From assembly GCA_037176885.1 (NCBI GenBank), contig JAWWNJ010000067.1, forward strand, positions 806,001 through 870,000: a stretch of DNA of 64,000 nucleotides. Direction: 5' to 3'. The notes under the pieces were generated by a model that saw only the letters and a list, made by a program, of their open reading frames with translations, did no database searches and was not told the DNA's origin. Position 1 is the stretch's first letter, and each line of letters opens with the position of its first letter. Positions 46,074-57,721 of this stretch are shown piece by piece. Origin of the DNA: Favolaschia claudopus (lineage: Eukaryota; Basidiomycota; Agaricomycetes; Agaricales; Mycenaceae). A program made the position numbers and the translations under genes.

Positions 46074-47744
46074 CTCGAACTAGGCAGTGCACAGCACATA
46101 ATCCATTTTGATCTTTCTGAATCCTCGCGGTTGGAATTCCGTGGACACCGGTACCGTTGCGAATTATACAAAGGTGGAGTGGCGGGATGGAGCCGCATTG
46201 GAGTTTGAAACGGATGGACGTAAGTAATGAGGGACTATAATCATAGGGCATTTGCAACCGAAACTCACGGAGGACCAACAATATCGCCTTGTTAGGGATC
46301 TTGCAACGGGAAAGTTGAAACCGCTCCACAAGGAGCATATGCTATGTGTTGAACGCTATGCCGGGAAAGAAAACACAACTACACAACTCACGCGAAACTT
46401 AAAAGTCCTCTCAGTCTCAGAGGGTCAAACGCGGCGTCCTTCGCCGCGGCCTACATATGGAGTTTCTCCAAACATGAACCTCATCGCGGGTCTTCGATTC
46501 CACCGAGACGGGAAAGTCAACATATGACGATACTTACGCGTCTTAGGAGGTGCTTTCAGAATTTAATTTATATCGTCAATATTAATATCCACTTTCAGCG
46601 TCGGCGAGTGCAGTATATATCGAGAGCCAGACCTGAAAATAATGAGATCAACCGATTAACGGAGGGAAGACTTGCAATCTTCCGAGACAGATCTAGATCG
46701 AAATGCAGGGAATATTGGTCCTCCACCAAAATTCGCCATGGCTTGTTGAGGGCAGGCGGGTCCGAATTCGGTATGTAGCATCCCGCACACCGCGAAATGG
46801 GATGGGGGATGTCGGAGCTCTCTAAACCTCTCGCTGCCAAAGTGAATCAATCTTAGATTGAGCAGCGAAGGGAAACGACAAGGGGACCACTTACCTGGCT
46901 GTGAGCGAATGGAATGCCGAGAAACTGTGTCAGGTTTCCAGTTATTACGAATCCGCGGAAAGCCACCATATGGGAGCGAAACTACGAGCGGGTCCGATGC
47001 AGCCACGAAGCTCGCAGCAACAACAGCTGTTTGCAGAAAATTAGGCGAGCCAGAAAGATCATGGCGAAAGACAACGAGGAATCTAGGAAAGGGTTCAAGA
47101 AAGCCAGATGCTTTATAGCTCCTCGAGACCCGCCGAACTTGGTGACTCCGTCACGCACTTGCAAATAGTTGATTGGCTCCGAGTGACTAGTCGTAGGTTG
47201 AACCTCGGTTGTTTTGTAAATTAATCGCATCTATCTGGCTGCCGATGAGTGACGAATCGCAGGCTGAATTATGGTCTTCCTGGTTTGGGCGGCCTTAACC
47301 GCTCTACCGAAACGGCTCAGTACGGCTGCTGAAAATCCTATTTTCTGAGTCAGACTCCATTGGCCAGTGGATCCGGAATCCGGATCCATGGAGCATAAGC
47401 ATGGAATCGGTAGATATACGCTTGGGCATTGCAAGCTGGGCCGAGGAAGGCCTGCATACTTAGACCGCTCGGTCGATCGTGGTGTGAGATGAGGAGAGAG
47501 CACGTCGCGTCACCCATCACTTTCCGGCCCCTTCCGGGCACGTGAAGTGTCAGATAAGATTACCGCGATAAAGATAAAAAAGATTCACAGCGCCAGACAC
47601 CGAAACTCTCAAGAGAATTTCTTTTGGATGACATTTCGTTATCCTCGTTCTCCGAAAAATCATTGCATCGAATCCTATAATAAAATCCTTCAACTTCCTG
47701 GCCTCTTTAAGTCTTGGGTAAAATTAAACCTCGGTCTACCATAC
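46074..47744. other. No gene seen
   Basis: 1.7 kb without a supported gene. A stretch near 47280-47310 resembles a tRNA D-arm on the minus strand but no full cloverleaf was found. Confidence 0.5.
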
Positions 47745-47750
47745 AGTATT
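47745..47750. repeat. Target-site duplication, left copy (AGTATT)
   Basis: AGTATT directly precedes the inverted repeat and recurs at 50063-50068. Confidence 0.75.
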
Positions 47751-47975
47751 TATGGCGGTCCAAATGCACTTTAATTAATTCCCGCAACATATGTCAATTT
47801 TCGGCCGATCCGCAACGTAAACAGCTATTTTGAGAGAAATGCCGCAACATTAACGAGAGATAATCACCTCGTTTATCTTGCGGCATCTCAGTCGAAATCC
47901 CGCAACACAAAGTTGCGGAGTCGGAAATCCCGCAAGATATAAAGTTCAATTTTTTTTCCCGCAACTTTTCCTCCA
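47751..47975 (+). repeat. Left long inverted repeat arm
   Basis: About 225 bp with repeated CCCGCAAC. It pairs with 49838-50062. Confidence 0.85.
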
Positions 47976-48571
47976 TTCCGTTTTCGACTTCCCGCAAGTT
48001 TTCAAAATCAAAGAGTCTTACTATCAAAGGGAGCGCAAGTACGATCATATTGACTATGTACGGTAGTCTAAGAGGTTTATAGGACAATGATTGTATTAAC
48101 GACTGCGTGGCAATATCAGTATGGGTGACTTGAAGCGCGGACTACAAGAGCAAGCATGAGCATGATGTAGTATATGATGGGTCTGGCATCATAAAGGCGT
48201 AGGTACGAGGGTATTTCTTGGTATGGTTTGAGGACTCACTGCTACATTGTCGAAGCTCATCGCCTACTAACTGGGTATTTAGTCAGGAGTCAAGATTAGA
48301 TTCCTAGTCACCCAGTTAGCACCCTGCAGCACCCACAAGCGCTCACCCTATGGTCGTTGTAATGCCCAGGATACAAGCTGGCCAATGAAATTGAGTTTAG
48401 GAGGGATATTAGTTGAACATTTGTTCAACGAAGTCTGCCTGGGGTAACCGTTTGAGGTAATTTAGACCATATGAATGAAGATTATACCGTCTTTAGATGT
48501 GCCTCGGGGTCATAGCAGCCAGAACCGAGTCATCGAAGGCTCAAGTGGCTTAGGATGATGCGATCGTAGAC

Positions 48572-48587
48572 GATTCCCACGGTTCAA
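48572..48587 (+). repeat. Dispersed 16-bp motif copy 5 (GATTCCCACGGTTCAA)
   Basis: Identical to the copy at 11426; here it lies inside the core of the non-autonomous transposon. Confidence 0.6.
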
Positions 48588-49837
48588 GTCGTTTCTGCCG
48601 ACCACACCGATAAAGCCAGACGGATGAAAATTGGAGAGGTAGCAGGCAGGTGTTTAAATAATATTCACGAGATCAAACAGAGAGCTTGGGGTCAGTTCTG
48701 ATCACCAAGCAACCGAGACAAGTCCAATAGATTGAATTTACCCGATAAGAGTCCAAGACCGGAGTGGGATTATTGGGTCGATCGCAGTATTTGAATAGGT
48801 CAAGAAGTTTTCAGAGCCAGATTGTACCGGCCCATGCTAGATTCTGGCTCGGAATTAGGGCTGATACTTGAGCAGATGGCGAGCTTTCAAGGACTAAACC
48901 TTTCAGAGGACAATAAGCTGATTTGCAATGAACAACTCACATAAGTACCGGGTCGAATCAAGGGCTTCTGGAAATGCTAAATGATTCAATTTAAACTCAA
49001 GGTGAGACATGAGTTGCTTGAAGTCGAAAGAGCGGGAAAATTGGCTTGCCTGAATTCCAGCTGGATTCGGCGGTTGGATTTAGAGCTTCAATGTCTTTTT
49101 TGACTTGAATAAACCTGGTTGGCTATCAAGAATTTGCTGACTATCCTGTATTCTTTTCTTCGATGAACATACAAACAGTGGATTGAGGACGGCAGGGCTG
49201 CAATAAATTCAATCAGCATTAAGAAAGCAGACATTCAGAGCATCTGGCACTGCGCCGATGACGCGAAGATTCAGATGAAGAGAAAAGGACAGTACCTCAG
49301 GCCTCAGTGTCCGATAACAAGTAGAGCAAGGAGGCAGGCGAGAGAATCGACTTCTATTAATAATTGGGGTATCACTGGCCGAGAAAGCACCGGTATTGAA
49401 GCTCGTATACCAAAGACGAATCAGGAGGGACTATACTACCTAGAATGACGATGTCACAGGGCAACTAGTTGTTGCTTGGTTGTAGTCGCAACGGCTCGGA
49501 CTCGAAGACTCGGAACAACGATGAGCCTGAGAGAGCTGGAATCAGAGTCACAGAGTCACAGACAGTGCTGAGATAGACGAAGCTATGGGAGGAGGTAGAC
49601 CACAACGGCGAACAGCTTCGATTAAGAGAAGTGCTGGCCCGGTAAGCACGGAAGCGACGGCAACACGAAGCCCCTTGGAACGGCACGACAAGAGAAGTTA
49701 AAGGCACGAGAACAAGTGTGGCAGCGAGGTTGGCGACGATGAAGGCACAGAGAAGATGGTGGGAATGAAGAAAGAGAGGGGTGTGGGATAACACGAACAT
49801 CCGCTCGAAAACTTGTGGGATCCCATCGCAAAAGGAA

Positions 49838-50062
49838 CGTAAAAAAGTTGCAAGAAAAAAAAATTGAACTTTATATCTTGCGGGATTTTCGACTCCGCAA
49901 CTTTGTGTTGCGGGATTTCGACTGAAATGCCGCAAGATAAACGAGGTGATTATCTCTCGTTAATGTTGCGGCATTTCTCTTAAAATAGCTGTTTACGTTG
50001 CGGATCGGCCGAAAATTGACATATGTTGCGGGAATTAATTAAAGTGCATTTGGACCGCCATA
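49838..50062 (-). repeat. Right long inverted repeat arm
   Basis: Near-identical reverse complement of the left arm, with a handful of substitutions and one short A-run difference. Confidence 0.85.
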
Positions 50063-50068
50063 AGTATT
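50063..50068. repeat. Target-site duplication, right copy (AGTATT)
   Basis: Matches 47745-47750. Confidence 0.75.
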
Positions 50069-50145
50069 CGACAAAACAAACGCATATGTAAACGATACCA
50101 GTCTCCCAACTACTGTATTCCGGCCTCGAAAATTAAGCTCAATTA

Positions 50146-50638
50146 TCAATTATCAAACGACCAATTGACAGGCGCAAGAGACGTTTCCCACGGGAACCCG
50201 GCCAAAGCTGCGAACGCCGCTGGGCTGAGCGCAATATTCTCGGTTCCAGCTCCGTCTTCGTAGTACCCGCTAAAGACTGCGTCAACGGTTTGGTCGAGAT
50301 CTGTGCAACATCAGTTTCCTCATGGTGTAGAGAGTGATTTGGCCATTGGAAGGAAGCATTTATTCGTACGTACAAGATATAGTGATCCCGACGTTGCAAC
50401 AAACTTCCGCCGTGCCAGCAAGCGCACGCGGAATCGCGACGGCGTAGGGACCATTCCAAGGAGGACAGCTGCAGCTCGTCGTTCCGTAGAACCCGAGATT
50501 GGCTGGAGGAGATATTGAGTTCAATGCGACCTCGGCAATGGAAACTGGAAATTCGAATCACGAACCTGTGCCGTTGAAGGCGTTGGTGGCGCCAACGAGA
50601 GAAGCAGCGATGAAGAAAGCTTTTCTCGTCGAGAACAT
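50146..50638 (-). CDS. Small secreted protein with double-psi beta-barrel-like (RlpA/expansin-like) fold
   Basis: Three exons give about 118 residues. The ATG at 50638 starts a signal peptide of about 19 residues ending GATNA. The mature part begins FNGTANLGFYGTTSCSCPPW. AVAIPRAL, EVCCNVGITIS, TVDAVFSGYYEDGAGTENIAL and LSPAAFAALAGF follow. This order of YG, paired Cys, VD and LSPAAF matches small fungal DPBB proteins related to RlpA, barwin and expansins. Such proteins are secreted and bind wall polysaccharides or inhibit proteases. Four cysteines can form two disulfides. A TATA box lies about 50 bases upstream. The fold assignment is by pattern only. Confidence 0.72.
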
Positions 50639-50682
50639 TGTTTGAAGTGAACTGGAGCGAGATAATGGCCCGGTTGACGCGC

Positions 50683-50690
50683 CTTTTATA
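50683..50690 (-). promoter_or_regulatory. TATA box of the small DPBB-like gene
   Basis: TATAAAAG on the minus strand, 45-52 bases before the ATG at 50638. Confidence 0.6.
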
Positions 50691-51786
50691 CGCGCAGGAG
50701 GAAGCCAGATGGAGAACCCGAAACTTGGTTTATTTTCTGCTGGTTCTAGCGGGAAGGCCGACTGTTGCCCAGACATTTTTGTGCAGTCTTCGCATTACCT
50801 GGATCCTAAACTGATCAAGGACATCGAGTTTTTGTTGGGTAAGCCGGGCTGGAAGCGGAAGGAGAACGTTGTCGCGACCTTGTTAACCTGAGAGGTAAGA
50901 TCCACAGTTCTGTGGGATGAGAGTACATGGTGGTTCGTGTCGGAAGGTCTCTGTACGTGTCGAAGTTCTCACAAGGAAAGTATTAAGGAGCATACGATAA
51001 TTACCCTCCGAGTCTTTTTCTCTTGCTTTTCTCACAGGACAGGCACGACAATATTTTCGGTTAGTCGAGACGGCGCCTCGTCACGTCGCAACTATGCATA
51101 GATTCGAGGGGACGGCTTGGGCGGTCAACAACTAGGTATCACAGACACTAATCTTAGCTCTCAGCAATATTTTTCAAAACAATTATTCGCGTTGGGCACT
51201 AGGATCACCATCTTCTTCTCAGGACGATCAGGCACAACACCGGAAATTGACTAATCCAGACTAATCCTGACCTGGACAGGCTTTCGTTCAGTCGGTACTC
51301 GGTGAATGGTCGGCGGATTTTCGGGAGTGTGAGCGTTACGAGCTTCAACCGATCTGAACGGAGGCAGCCTGAGCATTTTCACCTAAGATTGCTACTGCGC
51401 TAACACGTCGATCTGAGCGGGGAGAGCGGTGGTTATTCAGTTTCCTATAAACAATTTTTATTCAATTGAAGTCGTCGCATACGCATTATACTCCTTTTCA
51501 ACAAAGTTCAGATCCAAGTTGAACGAAAATCTCAACCGTGGGATCCCATCACGATGGCAAGATTGCCGGAAAGCCTGCCGAACGCTACTTCTGGCTCTGC
51601 CCGCCATGGTCCAGTAGGTTCGATTCCTCTCTGGTTTGGTACAAGATCTAGAACTATTAGCACTTACCGGGAACACAAGTCATATCCATACTGATACAAA
51701 AAAACTGATACAAAAAAGAACACAAATTACATACAATCGCATTTCAAGTTGATTTCAAGCTCCTTCTACGCCACTTCCCCTCTCCT
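50691..51786. other. No gene seen
   Basis: 1.1 kb with no supported gene. A variant of the 16-bp motif (CTCAACCGTGGGATCCC) is at 51531. A GGTTCGATTCC box-B-like string at 51614 lacks a cloverleaf. Confidence 0.5.
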
Positions 51787-53640
51787 CTACTCCTCCAACT
51801 CACTCCTCGTCCCTCCCCCAGCGCCGCCAAGTACTCGGACAACCTCCCCACACACCTCCTCCCACCTCCCCTCCGCATCCTGCACACAATCAAACCCATA
51901 CACAAAATCCTGCACCTCCCGATCCAACCACTTATCCGGATTCGCCCCGCCATTCTTGACCTGCCGAAACGCCTCGTCCCTCGCTGCCTGGGCTTCGGGA
52001 TCCGTCAAGTGGAGATCGCATCCGGAGGCCGCGGCTTGGTCGACGAGGAACTCGGCGCGTTGTTTGCGCAGGTGCTGGGAAGGAGTAAGTGCTAATATTC
52101 GATGCGAAGACGGGCAAGCAATTATGAAGATTGAGAAGCGGTGCACCTCATAAACAAGGAGGGCGGCGTGTACATCGTTCTTATCTGTGATTTTGCTCAA
52201 AACTACAGCAAGAACTGCTGCGTCTTCGATAGCCTGCGCTGCTCCCTATTCATCCAACCTGGTTCAACTCGCAATGTCGCACGAAACAAACCATCGAACG
52301 TACCTGCCCTAGATGCTATACAAAAAACAGTATTCAGCAAAAAATCGTCATTCAAATCCCACACGTACCGGCAAACTCGGATGACACGCATCCCCCAACA
52401 ACGCCACCTTCCCCCCCTCATCCACCCACGTACTCAACGAATGATGTACCCGCAGCTTCCACTCACACACTTCCCCCTCCCCTACCAGCCCCAACATCCT
52501 CTGCACGAGAGGGCAAAAATCTTCGAATACGGCAAGCATGGCAGATTTATCGGCGCGTGTGGTGTAGGATGATGTTGGTTCGGATGCGAAGTTGGTGTCG
52601 GGTTGCGCAGTGGAGATGTTGAAGGTTTTGTGGGCGGAGATTGGGTAGGCCTGTGAAGGAGAGATTCGATTGTTGAGGAGGATATCGAGGGATATATTAC
52701 TCACGATGATATGCCGTCTTGGTGCAATCCAGCGGAAGGTGAGATTTGAATTCACCATGGCGAGCAATTCTGGATCATGAGCTAACTGTTCGCGGGTAAG
52801 CATTATGCGATACGCCGCCTGCCCTGTGTCTTTGACTGCGAGCTCGTTAGCATGAATATGAACAAAACATCAAGAACGTATTGAATTGAGCTCACCATCA
52901 GCATCTTCACCACGTTTAGCGAGCATATATTTCCGAACGACACTCTTTATCCCGTCCGCGCCAAGGATGACATCCGTGTCGACCCAAGAATCTTCGCCTT
53001 CCGCACCACGCTCTTGGACGCGAAGTCGAGGGTGCTCGAAATCTATGCCCACGACTGCCGTGCTGAAGTGTATGGTGATCGCGGGAGACGCGGCTTTACA
53101 TCCTTCGCATAGAGCATTTGCGAGAGCGGCACGATGGGCCCACTAAGTCCACAGCTTCAGCAAGATAACTAATAGTAAGGGAGACACAATTGAGCTCACG
53201 CGATGCGGCTGCCCATATCTCTCCTCAACATGGGAAGAATTGACGCTTGCGAGCTCTTCGTCAGTCGAACCAGCTACTCGGCTTAAGGTCCAGTTTTCTA
53301 TCAACGACGGGGACATCTCTTACCGCGAACAGAGGCACCATGCATAGTCACCGCGTCCTCTTGTAAATGATCCCATACTCCCAAGCGCTGCAGCTGTCTC
53401 GAGAGGTTAGGAGCCACCTAATTAATCCATTTCAATTGTGCATCGTATTCACATACTTATTGGCTAAGAATTACTTACCTGAATCCCAGCTCCCACGAAT
53501 CCCAGATTGCTCGCCGCTTCATATACATGAATCTTGTTGAATCCGTTCCGCGCGAGAGCCAGAGCTACGGCGAGACCGCTCATACCCGCTCCGACGATCG
53601 CGATGCGCAGCGTTTGGCCCAGAGGCACGCTAGCGCTCAT
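51787..53640 (-). CDS. FAD-dependent monooxygenase (salicylate hydroxylase-like) with a 12-nt micro-exon
   Basis: The ATG at 53640 is followed by RIAIVGAGMSGLAVALALA, the FAD-binding GxGxxG site. Next come GAGIQ, then DVILGADGIKSVVRKYM, the DG motif that contacts FAD and NAD(P)H. HIIAYPI and GKVALLGDACHPSLP, the GD motif, follow. The following HLGQ is coded by a 12-nt exon (52304-52315) between canonical introns of 53 and 58 nt. Then GAAQAIEDAAVLAVVLS and the C-terminal helices end at 51787. The class hydroxylates aromatic acids such as salicylate using NAD(P)H and oxygen in the cytosol. The substrate is not determined. The protein is about 470 residues and looks intact. Confidence 0.88.
52304..52315 (-). 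other. 12-nt micro-exon coding HLGQ
   Basis: Minus strand TATAG|CATCTAGGGCAG|GTACG. The four residues complete the family motif GDACHPxxPHLGQGA; skipping the exon would delete them without a frame change. Confidence 0.8.
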
Positions 53641-54112
53641 CTTTGACGACTAAGTAGAGCCAGCTTTGAGGGAGGAAGGAAGATAGATCTATAGAAGTTG
53701 AGGAAGTTGGTGAGTAGATGTGCCGGTCGGTCGAATCACACCCGTCTGCTCGATTGCCAGCGCATTCGCCGTCGAGGAGGTCGAAGGGATGGTGAGAAAA
53801 GGATTACCGGCTCGGCACATATTCGGTCCGGGTTGTAGAATGAATCCGCGGATCATGTCGGCATTCGTCGCGCCGCCAGGGGTTGACCATTCTTTTCTCC
53901 TCCATGTTCGCGAGGCTCGTTCCAAGCAATCCAAGTATGCGTCCAATACGTTATAGCTACGGTCTCCGCGAAAAATATTCAGCTTGAATCATAATTCTCA
54001 ACATTGATACTTACTCGTAACTCACGGCGCATAAAAAAATCGAGAAATCAATAAGTATCCGACCGATATTCGACGCATCCACAAACCGTGAGTGAAAACA
54101 GATAATACTTAT
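53641..54112. other. Upstream region of the monooxygenase gene; nothing else seen
   Basis: The open frame at 53689-53946 (minus) has no start context, domain or splicing support. Confidence 0.45.
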
Positions 54113-54719
54113 TCACTGCGTCCGTCTCGGGACATAGTCTCTATATACCGTCCCCTGATAATGCGTAGCCGGAGTAAAATGTGCCCTTGCCTCATCTTTC
54201 TTCTCCACCCATTTGAATTTCACCTGCGTCGGCTGCTGGGCTGGGGCTTTTGTTGAATGTCCTTCAAACTCGTGCTTAATGACTGCGTTCGATGGCATGT
54301 GGGAGGAAATTGGTCGACCCATGGCCGAAGTGGGTCTACGAGGGACGTCTGCAGGACGGGTTCCCGATACGAATTTTGCGGGAGGTTCAAGATGTTGTGA
54401 GGATAGATCTTGAATCAGTGGAGGGGGATTCGGCGGAGGGCGACGTTGGTACGGCGCAGTGGATTGCGGCCGAGGAGGAGGATCATAATGCCTCGCGATA
54501 TCTCTCTGGAGCGGAGGAACGACTACAGAGGAAATTCGCGACTGAATAATCATTATTCAACGAAGTCAACTAGAACGTACTTTGCCGAGCATTTGCATTG
54601 TTTCCAACATCCGGAAGCATAATCCGCCCACTAGGCGTCCTCGGAAAAAGTTTTAAATGACAAGCGGGGCAGAGGCAGACGCCGTCGGGTGAGGGTTGGT
54701 GTGGATGCGGGTGCGACAT
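54113..54719 (-). CDS. Hypothetical proline-rich protein with CxCPxC motif
   Basis: Two exons, from the ATG at 54719 to the stop at 54113, joined by a GTACGT..TGTAG intron, give about 180 residues. The N-terminus is His/Pro-rich followed by GVCLCPACHLKLF, a possible partial zinc-binding motif. The middle is rich in Pro, Arg and Gln (PPPRPQS, PPPNPPPL). The C-terminus contains VKFKWVEKKDEARAHF and ends with YVPRRTQ. No domain was recognised. No signal peptide or membrane helix is visible. The splice joins are clean, but no homologue is known to me, so the call rests on open frame and splicing only. Confidence 0.45.
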
Positions 54720-56008
54720 CGTGGTGGAGGTATACACGGGAGAACGACAAGCCACACAATGGATGACTCAGTTTTTGAGACACACGGAAAAAACCCCATG
54801 TAGTTATGCTGTAGAGCGGATGAACGCCTTACCGGTATTCAGTAGCAATTGAAGCTTCTTGAACGTCGTGGAGAAGGGGCAGTCGTTGTGGGCGCCCGAG
54901 GTTCAATCGTAATTCTTGGGTCCTCGAAGCAGCGATGGACAAAGACATCGAGAAAAAAGCGTTTACGTGAATACGAAAAGAATTTTGACTTCCGCAAGGG
55001 CTAAGATGCAGCAGAAAATCTGAAGCTGGATTCCTGAATAATTTTTTGCTAAAGAAATAAAAATGCGGTGAGAACGAAATGCTGTAGAGATCATCATGAT
55101 TTAATATGGTTGACACCTTCTGAGATCCAGGGTCGAGCGGATCTTCCTACCTTCAAGACATAGTCGGCTAAGCTACGTGGTAGAATAGAGAGATTGATTG
55201 TGTGTCCTCCCCGCCGACCCCCAGAATAAGCTTTTGACGAAATCGAAGTCATCGAACCGATTTTGGATTTGATTCATTTGAATGAATCAATTGAACTCGT
55301 AGGAAGAGTCGCATGCCCGCGATGTCGTAGTTGCTAAGTTGTTATTGATACTCGCATTCTGAACACTGTGAAATCAAGTTTGACGTCGTTCTGGGATTGT
55401 GGGCTCAAAGGACACACTGTCTCGGTAACCCAGACGTTATAGCGTGACCTGTGAATTGCTTGAGGGCGGGATTCTTATCTTATCTGCCTCGGATTGATCC
55501 GGCGGAGTTTCAATAAATGATAAGAGATTTTGAGGTAACGATCACGCTATGTATAGAAACTCGGGTGACCTTCCCGGTGGCCTGGGGGGACGTGTGACGT
55601 GTGACATCACACGCGCCAAACGTTACCCGCTGGTGACCCCGCTCCGCCTCCTTCCTCTTTAGGTCGATTACCTTTTTTGTAACACTCGTTCGAGCCAAAC
55701 GAAGATTCTGGGACCTCGAACGAAGACATCTGCGATCGGAGACCCGCTCCGTTGTTCCATGACACTGCCCGCTCGTTCCGCTCCGCTCTGAAAACTCAAC
55801 CGAATCTGAATCTCTGCCTCAGCGGCTCAACAGTGCTCAACTTTGTCTCCCTTCCTCGGCTGTGCATTCTGAGACGTCTTGAAGAATATTGTCTGCGATG
55901 GAAACTCCTGTTAGTGGTGAAAAGAGTATTAAATAAATCGGCAGCCGATTCGGTCTGCCCCAATTCTCTTTTCTTTTCCCTCTCGTTGTTAACATTTCCC
56001 TCGTCCCA
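54720..56008. other. No gene seen; holds left 18-bp inverted repeat
   Basis: 1.3 kb without a supported gene. The GGTGACC-rich stretch at 55560-55645 contains the left member of an 18-bp inverted repeat pair. Confidence 0.5.
55625..55642 (+). repeat. 18-bp inverted repeat, left member
   Basis: ACCCGCTGGTGACCCCGC is the exact reverse complement of 62229-62246. Further GGTGACC copies lie close by. Confidence 0.7.
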
Positions 56009-57721
56009 ATGTCGTTCGTAGATCTTTATGCTCCCCCGCGGCGCCGATTCCTTGAATCCGAGCTGTATGTTCTCGGCGCCCCTTCATGATCAATTACTCA
56101 ACATCAGTCTTGTAGCGTACAACTGTCTCGAGCGGACCTTGTAGCATTGGTGCAGCAAGAACCCACGAAGTGGCCTAAAGACGTCAAGGGAACTTTCTTG
56201 AAGTGGAAAACCAACATGCCTGATATGATCTGGGCTCTCGTCAATTGCGACTACACAACAGATTTGCCCGCTCCGTCCCCCAGTCTTCCAAATGCTTCCT
56301 CAGCAGGCCAGAGTGTTGAGGCTTCCCGACTCGGAACGGGAGGTAACTCTGGTATTTATTCTTTCGTCCACATTCAGTTTTCACGTATTTCAACGCTTAT
56401 ACAGATCCGCATTCTCAGACGATTAATATGAACACGCATCTGCCCACTCTGTCCTCAAGTGGTGTTGGTGAGAATCTGCTTTATGTTGTCATGTTTTCTT
56501 TTTGTTCGCTGTTAATCCTTTTTCTGTAATCAGGGAATGTCGACCCGAATTCGGATTCTGTGCAGACGCCCTCGGAATCTGATTCTGCATCTGCTATGCC
56601 TGGTACCGGTATGTCCTCGATTTTAGCGACCGAGCTTTTTCTCATTATTGTAGTGCCCGGCGCAGAAGATCGCTCGCTCAATCTTCTCATCACCGACATT
56701 CGAAATATATTCAACATTACAAAATGTTCTCAGCAAATTACCGTCCCAATCGCCAATAAAGAAGACTGTGAACCTAACGAGTGGCGCGCAAGTGCCAGGG
56801 ACGTCGTGGCGGCTTTACAGCTGTCCATTTCCGCATTTGAAGGTTTGTTGCATTGATTGACAAAGTGAAAGCTTGGTTCTCATTGTGTATTCCTCATTTT
56901 AAACAGGATCTGCTCGACTTGGCACACCGGACGAAGAAGAAGGTAACTTTGTCAAATTCTTTGGCATTGCGCGCGACGGCGTTTTACAATCGACGGATGA
57001 AGATGAGTATCTTCTGATTCCTTCCAACGGAAAATTAAACCTTACTCTCGCCAAAATCAAGGTATTTTCACAACTGTATCCCCTTTGTGTATGCTGTTGA
57101 ACAAGTTCCCAGCACACTAAAGAATCCGGTGAAACCGAGCTGATGCCACCGCCCCGCGAACCGTGGGTTGAATTGGAGGATCATATCAAGCGCCAATCTC
57201 GATCCCCTCCTTCGCCCGCTGCAACCAGAGTCCGAAGGCCGCCTCACTCCTTTACCGCTGCGGAGCAAAATTGGCTCACGGCTCGAGCGCAAGAGATGGA
57301 CGGTTACACAAAATTCATCGAAGATCACAATCGTCGTCTCAATAACTTGGAACGCGTGAAGTACTGGAATTTTGCAGCACAATTCACCGAAAAGTATTTT
57401 GCGAAGACTTGGCCTTTGGATATTTCCCGTTCCACGGTATGTTTCCTCATTGTTGGAGTTGAAACAATCCTGATGCCGGACTAGGATGCACCTAAGATCA
57501 AGAAGCAAGATATTGAAGTTGTTTTGCGGTTGAAATCGACCGCTCTTGCACAGGCAATCAACATGAGTCGCATCTTGCGCACCCATTATTTCGGTTCAGC
57601 CAAGTCGGAAGCTGTGGTGAAGGTCATCGAAGGATCTGGTGATTTTGAACCCGCCGGTTCTGACGCATTGGCCAAGTTTCTTGCGAAATGGGACAGGGAG
57701 CATCCGGGCGTCGCAATGTAG
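56009..57721 (+). CDS. Unknown multi-exon protein beside the Crypton
   Basis: The ATG at 56009 starts a protein (MSFVDLYAPPRRRFL) whose exons join in frame through about seven GT..AG introns of 50-80 nt to the stop at 57721. Visible segments are LSRADLVALVQQEPTKWPKDVKG and MPDMIWALVNCDY. A Ser/Pro linker, RSLNLLITDIRNIFNI and WVELEDHIKRQSRS follow. AAEQNWLTARAQEMDGYTKFIEDHNRRLNNLERVKYWNF is a helical segment cut here into two parts only for description. The C-terminus is KSTALAQAINMSRILR with a final acidic end. No known domain was recognised, and no signal peptide or membrane segment. It converges on the Crypton recombinase gene, and both lie between the 18-bp inverted repeats, so it could be element cargo or a resident gene. 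Confidence 0.65.

Larger units (their letters stand above)
47751..50062. mobile_element. 2.3-kb non-autonomous DNA transposon with long inverted repeats
   Basis: The left end (from TATGGCGGTCCAAATGC) and the reverse complement of the right end agree over about 225 bp with only a few differences. AGTATT is duplicated on both sides. Each arm carries several CCGCAAC/GTTGCGG motifs, probably binding sites for the mobilising enzyme. The 1.85-kb core has no supported gene, so the element would rely on a transposase encoded elsewhere. The superfamily is not assigned; a 6-bp duplication is not that of Mutator or hAT elements. It includes one 16-bp motif copy at 48572. Confidence 0.85.

Noticed and set aside
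47260..47350. tRNA-like D-arm (GGTAGAGCGGTTAAGG on the minus strand)
   Set aside because: No matching anticodon arm, T-arm or acceptor stem could be folded around it.
51540..51640. Box-B-like GGTTCGATTCC suggesting a tRNA
   Set aside because: The T-stem pairs poorly and no complementary acceptor stem is found upstream.
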